Of a DNA stretch of 64,000 nt, positions 18,472 to 26,524 are shown piece by piece. The DNA comes from Telluribacter roseus (GTDB taxonomy: Bacteria > Bacteroidota > Bacteroidia > Cytophagales > Spirosomataceae), in contig NZ_JAFEUV020000012.1 in NCBI RefSeq assembly GCF_017355915.2, positions 28,214-92,213 of the forward strand, given 5' to 3'. A program made the translations under genes and the position numbers. Numbering within the stretch: the stretch's first letter is position 1; each line of letters opens with the position of its first letter. The notes below the pieces were generated by a model that saw only the letters and a list, made by a program, of their open reading frames with translations, was not told the origin of the DNA and did no database searches.

Positions 18472-19308
18472 TCAGAGCGCCTGGTCTACCAGCGCCGCGG
18501 CCCCAAGCAGCGCTATGCAATCATCCTCCGAGCGCATGATCTTCAGACGCCGGACGGACTGCGGAAAGGCAAAGTCATCCAGACTATGCAGCATGGTGTC
18601 TTTGAAGAAGTCGTACCCTTTGGCGATGGAGCCCCCCAGTACGATCACTTCGGGGTCGTAGGCGTAGATAACGGCCTTGATGGCATAGCCCAGGTGCATG
18701 CCAAACTCTTCCCAGATTTTCAGAGCCCGGGTGTTTCCGCGCAGGGCAGCCCGTTGAGCATCGTAGGCGGTGAGTCCGTGCTTTTTCTCAAAGAAGTGGC
18801 TGCACACGTAGTACTCGAGATTACGGTCCAGGTAGGGCAGCATTCCTATTTCGCCGGCGCCGCAGTTGTGCCCCATGTACAGGCGGTTGTTGGTAATAAG
18901 CCCCGACCCCAGGCCGGTACCTATGGCCATGCCTACCACGGAGCTGTACGTCCTGGCAAGCCCGTAGCGGTGTTCGCCCAGGGTAAAGCAGTTGACGTCG
19001 TTGTTGATAAAAACCGGTAGTCCAAACTCCTCTTCGAGTATGTTACGGAGCTCTACCCGTTCCCACGATGGTATGTTAACTACGTTATAGACGATGCCTT
19101 TTTCGATATCAACTACGGAGGGTACCCCTACGCCTATGCCCTTTACTGGAAGCTTCGCGTAAGGCCGGATCAGTTCCAGCAGTTGGGATAAGGTGGCCGA
19201 CAGCGAAGCCTTGTTTTCCAGCGCCACTCTGGATAACTGGGTAATGGTACCGTCCTGCTCGATACCGGCCCGTATGGTACTTCCTCCTAAATCTACACCA
19301 ATAGTCAT
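18472..19308 (-). CDS. ROK family sugar kinase, zinc motif missing
   Basis: ATP-dependent hexose or amino-sugar kinase. The chosen ATG gives MTIGVDLGGSTIRAG, placing the phosphate-binding DLGG motif at the N-terminus as usual; an upstream ATG at 19350 would add 14 unlikely residues. The catalytic Asp is in FINNDVNC, and AIGTGLGSGLI and HNCGAGEIG complete the ROK signature. The usual zinc-binding CxCGxxGC segment is absent; the corresponding stretch reads YLDRNLEYYVCSHFF. This is the first gene of the minus-strand run with the transporter (139 bp gap), regulator and DUF1080. Role as GlcNAc or glucose kinase is inferred from context. Confidence 0.9.
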   Translation of the reverse strand: MTIGVDLGGSTIRAGIEQDGTITQLSRVALENKASLSATLSQLLELIRPYAKLPVKGIGVGVPSVVDIEKGIVYNVVNIPSWERVELRNILEEEFGLPVFINNDVNCFTLGEHRYGLARTYSSVVGMAIGTGLGSGLITNNRLYMGHNCGAGEIGMLPYLDRNLEYYVCSHFFEKKHGLTAYDAQRAALRGNTRALKIWEEFGMHLGYAIKAVIYAYDPEVIVLGGSIAKGYDFFKDTMLHSLDDFAFPQSVRRLKIMRSEDDCIALLGAAALVDQAL

Positions 19309-19782
19309 TGTGGATGTATAATGTTGTGTAGCCCGAGGTACTCTAGTCATAGTACCAGGTGAGCTATTTGTACAAATTCATGAACCTACTTTGCCTGCTC
19401 CTGCCTTTCTCACTTCCTCTACACTACTGATCAGCCGGGTACCTGTAAGCCGAAGCTTTTCTATCTGGCACTTGGTTGTACTTTTCAAATAGGACATTTT
19501 GGCCCTTATGCCTGATGTACCTGTTTGTCCTGTTTTGTTGGGATAGATTAGAGGCGGAGCTGCTTATGTGGTATACCTTGAACCGCGGGAGAAGGACTAT
19601 CAGCACGGGTGAAATTTAGTATAAGGCAACCACTAACCCTTGCAAGAATATCAATGTGATACTAGCCCGTAGAGTGTTGTGCCGGTAAGTGACTTAGCGA
19701 AGAGGCGGATCAGGTACCTAGGAGAAAGGTATCTCTCTCCATTTTGAGTTCAGGAAGAAGGAAGAAAAATGTAGTACACTAC
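19309..19782. other. Intergenic gap holding a distal palindrome copy
   Basis: About 470 bp between the ROK and GH20 genes, both on the minus strand. No convincing gene: a 60-codon minus-strand frame exists at 19424-19606 but lacks recognisable character. The notable content is the near-palindrome at 19486-19510, related to those in parB. Two GGTACC sites (19438, 19713) also occur. Confidence 0.5.
19486..19510 (-). repeat. Distal copy of parB-associated 25-bp palindrome
   Basis: On the minus strand this reads CATAAGGGCCA-AAA-TGTCCTATTTG. It matches the consensus of the three parB-linked sites at 21 of 25 positions, and the central GG-CAAAATGTCC block is kept. It lies in a gene-free gap 16 kb from parB, as a dispersed centromere site would. 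Confidence 0.6.
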
Positions 19783-22401
19783 CTACCGGTTAGTGAGCAC
19801 TTCCTGTGGTTGCACCAGCGTGGTACGGCTGGATCTGCCGGAGGCATCAAAGCTTTTGAGCTTTACAGTACCACTTGCTTTAACAGGCCCCCTATATACT
19901 GCTGATTCTATGTGTGGTTCGGTGCCATCGGTAGTGTAACGTATAGTAAGTCCCGGAAAGGCTACATTGGCTTTTAGAGTCCCCTGTTCAATGATGGCTC
20001 CCGGCAGCGGCAACCGGTAGTTGTACCCTCCGTTGAGTCGGGCCAGCCGGGGCAGCTCTTTCTGCGCCAGCGTATTGGCAAACCTATTCCAACCCGCCTG
20101 TATTTCCTGCTCGCGCCTGTCAGTGCTGCTGATTGTTTCCCAGCTGCGTTCGGCAGCCCAGGCACTCTCGGCAAAGCCCAGGAGCTTGGGCAGCAGGTAG
20201 TACTCCATCATGTCACGTCCCTTGATGGTTTCGCTCCATAGCTGGGCCTCTACACCCAGTATATTTTTCCGGGCTTCGGGTTTGAGGGATTGCCATCCCG
20301 CGGGTTCTTTACCTGTATCCAGTGGCTGGCCCATGTGGGTGGTATAGGTAGTGCGGTACATTTCGTAGGGGGCAAAGGTCCAGGCTTTGCGGGTATCCAC
20401 AAATCCCGCCCAGTACAGCCCCGGCTCCTTTGGGTCGTTGGAGTACGCCAGATCAAAGTAGAAGTTGGAGACGTTACAGAGTACTACCGGATAGCCCGCG
20501 TTGGCCAGCCGGTACCCCAGGTCAGGGTAGTCAAACATATTGTTCCAGATATAGGGTACCACCTTTCGTCCCACAAACTCCGGATTAGGGGCCAGTTTAC
20601 CCGTAGCCGTTTTAGTCAGTACTGTCTCTTCCCAGGCATGTACCGTCAGGTTTCGCTTTTCGAGACGCTTGAGCAGCTCCCTGAAAAAGTAGGTCTGCAG
20701 ATTCCTGGGATCTTTGATGTCCGGCTGGGTTTTGAGTAGCTGGGCGGCCAGGGGTGACCCCGTCCAGGCACCTTCGGGTACTTCATCTCCCCCGGCGTGG
20801 ATCACATCCATCTTCAGGCCCGCCTCCTGGTACATCTTCGCCATTTCATCCACTACTTTCTCATAAAAACGATAGGTCGACTCCCGGGCCACGCTTACCA
20901 CGTTATCCTTATACCCCTGGGCCGACAGGTACACCGATTGATCATCCGGGTCCACCAGCCGGTACTTTTCGGCCTCCTCTGACTTTCCCTCCTTCATCAG
21001 TCGGTGATAGCGTGCTTCCATGGCCTTGATCGCCGCCCGCGCATGACCCGGGAAGTTTAGCTCGGGGATTACCTTGATATGTCTTTCGTTGGCGTAACGA
21101 AGTATCTCGATAAAGTCTTTGCGGGTGTAGTACCCGCTGCCGTACCTGCCGTTCTGGTTGGCTACCGGTCCTGAGCCATAGGCAGGGTGCATAACCGGAT
21201 CGTGCATAGAGGCCGTATGTTGCCGCTGAGCCCCCACCTCCGTTAGTTCAGGGAGTCCCTCTATCTCGAGGCGCCAGCCTTCGTCTTCGGTGGTATAAAA
21301 CAAGAAGTGGTTAATCTTGTAGAAAGCCAGCAGGTCCAGCAGGCGTAAGATAGTTTCCTTGGTCTGGAAGTTGCGGCTAACATCCAGGTGCAGGCTACGA
21401 AACGCAAACCGGGGTGCATCTTCTACCATAATAAAAGGAAGCGAAATGGATCGGGAGGCCTGGAGGTAGTGCTCCGCCGGGATCAGGGCCAGCAGACTCT
21501 GCACCCCATAAAAGGCTCCCGCCGCACCATTGGCGGTAATGGCGATACCATTATCACCGATCTGAAGGCGGTACGCCTCCTCTTCCCTATCATTCACCTT
21601 TACCCTTCCCGACCTCAGGTAGATACCCGTCTCGGCTACCGGACCGGTACTACTCACCCGAAAGCTCCGGCCGGTGAGCACTTCCAGTTTCTTTTTCAGA
21701 AACCGGGCTTCATTTTCGAATCTCTTCTCATAGTGGATGGTGAGGCGGTTGTCGAGGGGGAAGGTGCGGGCTCCGGCTACAACGCGTACCGGCGTAGGGA
21801 TGATCTTAAGGATAGCATCGGTATCGAGCTGGCTCAGGCCCAGGTTGTTCCGATACGTCTGTTCGGGCGTAGGCAAGGGCTCCAGATCATCCCGGCTCCG
21901 TCGGATCTGCTCCGTGCGGACGAAGGGCTTTACGCGGTAGTCGTCCACCTGTACGATCTGCTCTTTCTTGCCATAAAATACAAAGTACAAACCTACTGGT
22001 GCATCCGTTTCTTTAATTACGCCTTCAGTACCCATGTAATGAATCTCAATGGTAGCTCCGGGTTCCAGCCGGAAGCCCTTCTCGGGTACCAGCTTGTAGT
22101 AGTCGCCGTTGATATGCTGTATGGAAGCCGGTTGCGGTTTGGAATGGGCGACAATGGGTCGGGGAGCCATGTTAAAGAAAAGCGCCCAGTTCTCTTCGGT
22201 GAGGGTAAGCTTGCTGTTGTTGGTCATGACAAACTTCGCCTCAAACTCGTCTTTCTTCTGCGTCAGATTGCTTACCAGCTCCCAGGTCACCGACACGTGA
22301 GGCTCCGTTTCGGTGGCCGTCTTGCCGGACGACAGGCACCCGATCAGCCCCATCATGAGCAGTATCAGGGGTACATATATGTATTTTATCATCTTCAACA
22401 C
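19783..22401 (-). CDS. GH20 beta-N-acetylhexosaminidase (chitobiase) lipoprotein
   Basis: Releases terminal GlcNAc (or GalNAc) from chitobiose-type oligomers in the cell envelope. The lipobox MGLIGC places the lipidated Cys at about residue 22. Domains in order: CHB_HEX carbohydrate-binding domain (about 35-160, WELVSNLTQKK, NWALFFNMAPRPI), GH20b N-domain (about 200-320), GH20 TIM barrel (about 325-720) and a C-terminal CHB_HEX_C domain. The catalytic Asp539-Glu540 pair is in HAGGDEVPEGAW; the barrel start is FRSLHLDVSRNF, and the Trp-rich VEAQLWSE is present. At 872 residues it is of usual chitobiase length. It is divergent from the NagX-like gene with 77 bp between them, suggesting shared control. 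Confidence 0.95.
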   Translation of the reverse strand: MLKMIKYIYVPLILLMMGLIGCLSSGKTATETEPHVSVTWELVSNLTQKKDEFEAKFVMTNNSKLTLTEENWALFFNMAPRPIVAHSKPQPASIQHINGDYYKLVPEKGFRLEPGATIEIHYMGTEGVIKETDAPVGLYFVFYGKKEQIVQVDDYRVKPFVRTEQIRRSRDDLEPLPTPEQTYRNNLGLSQLDTDAILKIIPTPVRVVAGARTFPLDNRLTIHYEKRFENEARFLKKKLEVLTGRSFRVSSTGPVAETGIYLRSGRVKVNDREEEAYRLQIGDNGIAITANGAAGAFYGVQSLLALIPAEHYLQASRSISLPFIMVEDAPRFAFRSLHLDVSRNFQTKETILRLLDLLAFYKINHFLFYTTEDEGWRLEIEGLPELTEVGAQRQHTASMHDPVMHPAYGSGPVANQNGRYGSGYYTRKDFIEILRYANERHIKVIPELNFPGHARAAIKAMEARYHRLMKEGKSEEAEKYRLVDPDDQSVYLSAQGYKDNVVSVARESTYRFYEKVVDEMAKMYQEAGLKMDVIHAGGDEVPEGAWTGSPLAAQLLKTQPDIKDPRNLQTYFFRELLKRLEKRNLTVHAWEETVLTKTATGKLAPNPEFVGRKVVPYIWNNMFDYPDLGYRLANAGYPVVLCNVSNFYFDLAYSNDPKEPGLYWAGFVDTRKAWTFAPYEMYRTTYTTHMGQPLDTGKEPAGWQSLKPEARKNILGVEAQLWSETIKGRDMMEYYLLPKLLGFAESAWAAERSWETISSTDRREQEIQAGWNRFANTLAQKELPRLARLNGGYNYRLPLPGAIIEQGTLKANVAFPGLTIRYTTDGTEPHIESAVYRGPVKASGTVKLKSFDASGRSSRTTLVQPQEVLTNR

Positions 22402-22478
22402 TTGGTTAAGTAGCCTGTATAGTACTGAAAGCAGTAATCAAATTACTAATAATCACTCTAACTTCTAAAAGTTTTGTA

Positions 22479-23576
22479 ATGGAGCGCTCCGGAAACCGGC
22501 TGATTTCGCTTGATGCCATGCGTGGGTTTACCATAGCGGCCATGATACTGGTAAATTTCCCGGGCGATGGTGACCAGGTTTACCCTCCCCTCCAACACTC
22601 CGTCTGGAACGGGCTCACCTTTACGGACCTGATCGCTCCCTTTTTTCTCTACATCGTAGGTGTATCGATAGCCCTGGCTTACGGCCGAAAGCTCTTCACC
22701 AATACGCTGGACGCAGGCGTGTACCGTAAGATCGTGGTGCGTTCGCTGAAGATCTTTGCCGTTGGGATGTTCCTGAACCTCCTGCCCAACTTTGATTTTG
22801 CGGAGCTGCGCTGGACAGGTACCCTGCATCGTATCGCTATTGTATTTCTGGTGTGTGCGCTCTTGTTCCTGCATACTGGCTGGCGGGTTCAGGCCCTGGC
22901 AGGGGCTTTGATCCTGATTGGCTACTGGCTGGCGATGACGCTGATCCCTACCCCCGGAACGGGCCGCGTCATGCTGGAGCCGGGCGTAAACCTGGCCGCC
23001 TGGGTAGACTCGCAGTACCTGCCCGGCCGGATGTGGCAGGGTACCTGGGACCCCGAGGGTATTCTAAGTACCTTTCCTTCCATCGCAACGGGTATCACGG
23101 GTATGCTGGCGGGCCGGCTACTCATCAGCGGCTATGAGCCGAGCCACAAGGTCAACTACCTGATGACCGCCGGACTTTTTACCGCTGCGCTGGGGTACTT
23201 CTGGGGCCTGGTATTTCCGGTGAACGAAAACCTGTGGACCAGCTCCTTTGTGCTGGTCACGTCGGGACTGGCCTCCCTCCTGCTGGGAGCCATGATGTTT
23301 CTGGTGGATATCCTGGATCGTACGAAGGGTATGGCACCGGGGGTTATTTTTGGAGCCAATGCCATTACGGTCTATGTACTGGCCGATATACTTTCCATCC
23401 CGTTTTACCAGATCCCCATTGGAGATTCTACGCTGAACAGCCATGTCGTAGCTGGTCTTACCACAGCAGGTGTAGCACCCCGGCTGGCCAGTATGGTATT
23501 TGCCCTGCTCTTTGTAGGTATCAATTTTATCCCGGCTTACCTGCTTTACCGTAAGAAAGTCTTTATCAAGCTGTAA
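22479..23576 (+). CDS. NagX-like DUF5009 / heparan-alpha-glucosaminide acetyltransferase family protein
   Basis: Multipass inner-membrane protein of 365 residues with about 10-11 membrane segments. The family start SLDAMRGFTIAAMILVN is followed by TFTDLIAPFFLYIVGVSIALAYGRK and TLHRIAIVFLVCALLF, matching DUF5009 and the HGSNAT-like acyltransferases. HGSNAT uses cytosolic acetyl-CoA to acetylate terminal glucosamine across a membrane. In proteobacterial nag clusters the homologue is called NagX and is linked to GlcNAc use. Divergent from the GH20 gene and close to a NagP-like carrier, it fits the same pathway. The catalytic role in this organism is inferred. Confidence 0.9.
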   Translation: MERSGNRLISLDAMRGFTIAAMILVNFPGDGDQVYPPLQHSVWNGLTFTDLIAPFFLYIVGVSIALAYGRKLFTNTLDAGVYRKIVVRSLKIFAVGMFLNLLPNFDFAELRWTGTLHRIAIVFLVCALLFLHTGWRVQALAGALILIGYWLAMTLIPTPGTGRVMLEPGVNLAAWVDSQYLPGRMWQGTWDPEGILSTFPSIATGITGMLAGRLLISGYEPSHKVNYLMTAGLFTAALGYFWGLVFPVNENLWTSSFVLVTSGLASLLLGAMMFLVDILDRTKGMAPGVIFGANAITVYVLADILSIPFYQIPIGDSTLNSHVVAGLTTAGVAPRLASMVFALLFVGINFIPAYLLYRKKVFIKL

Positions 23577-23766
23577 CCCCATTTGCCCTCTCAGCCCCCT
23601 ACATTATCAGAAGTAATATACGAGCCGTAGGATTCACTAAAACAAACGGAGCGAATAGCCTGAATCTCACGGTACGAGGTACTATTGGTTAGAGTTGGTA
23701 GAGAAATAGCTTTTCTCAAGTACCGATACGAATCCTAAGACTGTACCCTTAACCCTGTTCAGCTAT

Positions 23767-24744
23767 ATGTTACAATCCATGAAGTTGCCCGATGGGCTGT
23801 GGCCCGTCATGCTAACCCCCTTTACCAAAACCAACGAGGTAGATCTGGACGGGCTGGAGAGGCTTACGGAGTTTTATATAGAGGCCGGCTCTAATGGCTT
23901 ATTTGCCAACTGCCTCTCGAGCGAGATGTATCAGCTAACCGAGGAAGAACGCTTGCTGGTAACCTCACAGGTAGTCAAAAAGAGCGGGGAGCGGGTGCCG
24001 GTGGTAGCCACGGGTACATTCAGCCGATCCGTAGCCGAGAATGTGGCCTTCATCAAAAAGATACACGATACCGGCGTGCAGGCCGTGATCCTGATCACCA
24101 GTATGCTGGCGGAGCCGGATGAAAGTGAAGAGGTACTGCGCGGCAGGCTGGAACAGATCCTGGAACAGACGGGGCAGATCCCATTGGGGGTGTACGAATG
24201 TCCGGTACCCTACAAGCGCCTGCTGAGCCCCGCCCTGATGCAGTGGATGGCCCAAACGGGCCGCTTCCTGTACCATAAGGATACCAGCTGCCACTCGGGA
24301 GCACTGGAGCGCAAGGCCCAGGCTATCGGGGGTACCGACTTTAACCTGTACAACGCCGATACCACCACAGCGCTTGATTCGCTGGATGCGGGGGCCAATG
24401 GTATCTCCCCTATTTCGGCCAACTACTATCCGGAGCCCTACCGGTACCTGCTGGATCAGTACCAGCAGTACGGGAGAAGCGAGGAGGTTACCCGGCTGCA
24501 CGCCATGCTGACCATGATGGACCGGGTCACGCACACCTACTACCCCTACGCGGCCAAGGTGTTTCTGCAGCGGCGCGGCCTGAAGATCGAAACCAGTACC
24601 CGCATTCCCTGCGAAACGATGCCGCAGGTCGATCGCCTACGCTTCCAGGCCCTGATGGATTCATTCCAGGCTTTGGCCGCGCAGCATGGTTTTCCTCTGG
24701 TGCTCCAGCCTGTTCACTATACCGACACCACTGCCTCCCTCTGA
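23767..24744 (+). CDS. Dihydrodipicolinate synthase / N-acetylneuraminate lyase family aldolase
   Basis: Class I, Schiff-base aldolase of the DapA/NanA family, 325 residues. The catalytic Lys171 lies in FLYHKDTS and the catalytic Tyr143 in GVYECPVPYKR. The entrance VMLTPFTKTNEVDLDGLERL and the loop GSNGLFANCLSSEMYQLT (in place of the GTTGE loop of true DapA) point away from lysine biosynthesis and towards a sugar-acid aldolase, such as NAL-like or 2-keto-3-deoxy-aldonate cleavage. Its TGA is separated by 1 bp from the ATG of a sodium:solute symporter, so both form one operon: import and cleavage of the same substrate is the simplest reading. Exact substrate unknown. Confidence 0.9.
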   Translation: MLQSMKLPDGLWPVMLTPFTKTNEVDLDGLERLTEFYIEAGSNGLFANCLSSEMYQLTEEERLLVTSQVVKKSGERVPVVATGTFSRSVAENVAFIKKIHDTGVQAVILITSMLAEPDESEEVLRGRLEQILEQTGQIPLGVYECPVPYKRLLSPALMQWMAQTGRFLYHKDTSCHSGALERKAQAIGGTDFNLYNADTTTALDSLDAGANGISPISANYYPEPYRYLLDQYQQYGRSEEVTRLHAMLTMMDRVTHTYYPYAAKVFLQRRGLKIETSTRIPCETMPQVDRLRFQALMDSFQALAAQHGFPLVLQPVHYTDTTASL

Positions 24745-24745
24745 T

Positions 24746-26254
24746 ATGAATCTGCAACTAACGGATCTACTGGTCTTTGTATTCTACATGGGGGGGATCA
24801 CCCTCTTTGGGAGCTCGTTCTATGCCAGGAGTAACTCCTCATCGGCCTTTACCCTGGGCAACAGTAACTTTCCCGCCTGGGTAGTGACCATGTCCATCTT
24901 TGCTACCTTCGTAAGTAGTATCAGTTTTCTGGCGCTGCCGGGTACAGCCTACCTGTCCAACTGGAACGCCTTCGTATTCAGCTTATCGCTGCCTATTTCG
25001 TCCATCATGGCGGTTAAGTTTTTTGTACCGCTCTACCGCCGGATCAACAGTCCGTCGGCCTATGCCTACATGGAGATGCGGTTTGGACTATGGGCACGCA
25101 TCTATGTATCAGCCTGTTACCTGCTCACCCAGATCATGCGGATAGGTACCATTCTGTACCTACTCGCGCTGCCGGTGACTACCCTGCTGGGATGGGACAT
25201 TGTGACTATCATCGTGGTGACGGGCCTAACGGTAATGGTATATTCGCTGCTGGGAGGTATACAAGCGGTAATGTGGACGGACGCCATCCAGGGGATCGTA
25301 CTTATAACCGGTGCCCTGATGTGCCTGCTGTACATTTGGTACCTGATGCCCGAAGGTCCCGCTCAGGTATTTACCATTGCCAGTCAGCACGATAAGTTCA
25401 GCCTGGGTAGCTTCGGGACGAGCCTTACCGAATCTACCTTCTGGGTGGTACTGATCTACGGTATCTTTATCAACCTTCAGAACTACGGCATTGACCAGAA
25501 CTACGTACAGCGGTACATGGCCTCCCGTTCGGACAGCGAAGCCAAGCGCTCGGCATTTTTTGGCGGGCTCCTGTACCTGCCGGTATCATTTCTGTTTTTT
25601 ATGATAGGTACCTCGCTGTTTTCCTACTACACGGCCGTACCGGAGGCTCTTCCGGCCACCCTTCGCGACTCTGCCATGAGCGACCGGGTTTTCCCCTACT
25701 TTATAGTTGACAAACTACCTCCCGGACTAACCGGCCTGCTGATCGCCTCCATCTTCGCGGCCGGTATGAGTACGGTTTCGACGAGTATCAATAGCTCGGC
25801 TACGGTTTTTCTGACCGATTACTATAAGCGTTTTAGCCGTTCGGAGGTTACGGATCAGGCTTCCATGAAGGTACTGTATGGTACTTCGTTTGTCATAAGT
25901 GTGCTGGGCATCCTGATCGCTATCGCCATGATCGACGTCAAGAGCGCGCTGGATGCATGGTGGAAAATGGCGTCGGTATTCAGCGGGGGTATGCTGGGGC
26001 TGTTCCTACTGGGGGCGTTCGTAGAAAAGATCAACCGGAAAGGGGCCGTTGTGGGGGTAGTACTAGGCCTGATTATAATCCTGTGGATGAGCCTCTCCCC
26101 TATCTTTTTTTCAGATAGTGAGTGGGTAAGCCCCTTCCATGGCTACCTAGCCATTGTGTTCGGCACCATGACTATTTTTCTGGTAGGATTTCTGTCATCC
26201 TTCCTCATTAAGAACAAAAATAAAGAAACCACGCCGGTATACGAGCCGGATTAA
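24746..26254 (+). CDS. Sodium:solute symporter family transporter
   Basis: Inner-membrane SSS-family carrier. The ATG one base after the aldolase stop gives a 502-residue protein starting MNLQLTDLLVF with about 13 membrane segments, right for the family; longer in-frame starts overlap the aldolase and are rejected. Visible signatures are ARSNSSSAFTLGNSNFPAWVVTMSIF, LPGTAYLSNWNAFVFSLSLPI, GGIQAVMWTDAIQG, NYGIDQNYVQRYMAS and AGMSTVSTSINSSATVFLTDYYKRF. The family includes sialic-acid, sugar and proline carriers. Coupling to an NAL-type aldolase favours a sialic-acid-like or sugar-acid substrate. A terminator follows. Confidence 0.93.
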   Translation: MNLQLTDLLVFVFYMGGITLFGSSFYARSNSSSAFTLGNSNFPAWVVTMSIFATFVSSISFLALPGTAYLSNWNAFVFSLSLPISSIMAVKFFVPLYRRINSPSAYAYMEMRFGLWARIYVSACYLLTQIMRIGTILYLLALPVTTLLGWDIVTIIVVTGLTVMVYSLLGGIQAVMWTDAIQGIVLITGALMCLLYIWYLMPEGPAQVFTIASQHDKFSLGSFGTSLTESTFWVVLIYGIFINLQNYGIDQNYVQRYMASRSDSEAKRSAFFGGLLYLPVSFLFFMIGTSLFSYYTAVPEALPATLRDSAMSDRVFPYFIVDKLPPGLTGLLIASIFAAGMSTVSTSINSSATVFLTDYYKRFSRSEVTDQASMKVLYGTSFVISVLGILIAIAMIDVKSALDAWWKMASVFSGGMLGLFLLGAFVEKINRKGAVVGVVLGLIIILWMSLSPIFFSDSEWVSPFHGYLAIVFGTMTIFLVGFLSSFLIKNKNKETTPVYEPD

Positions 26255-26274
26255 TATACTGACTTAGGTACAGG

Positions 26275-26318
26275 GCGGACAACTACAGACAGGGCGTTTT
26301 GGGTTGTCCGCTTTTTTT
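26275..26318 (+). terminator. Rho-independent terminator after symporter
   Basis: GCGGACAAC and GTTGTCCGC arms (9 bp) separated by about 19 nt, followed by seven T. It closes the aldolase-symporter operon. Confidence 0.8.
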
Positions 26319-26452
26319 GTTCGTGAACATCCTCCTTTAATCGGGTTTACTACCTGACTACCTGCTGAATACTTTCTCTGAGTAGTCTCTGCACAGAGTA
26401 CCTTAATTTCATACTATAGGATATTCAGTGCTTCAAATCAGGAAATTGAGTT

Positions 26453-26460
26453 TACTTTTG
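26453..26460 (+). promoter_or_regulatory. Candidate -7 box (TACTTTTG) for malic enzyme
   Basis: Fits the TAnnTTTG consensus and sits 64 bp before the malic enzyme ATG. No good -33 TTTG is visible at the expected distance. Confidence 0.35.
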
Positions 26461-26524
26461 ATCCGGAAAAGCATTTTGTAGCCAAATCATCACTACTATT
26501 GCGACACTTCACTCAACAAGTACC

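Noticed and set aside
19424-19606. 60-codon minus-strand frame containing HKGQNV
   Set aside because: The peptide match to parB comes from the shared DNA palindrome; the rest has no similarity or coding character.
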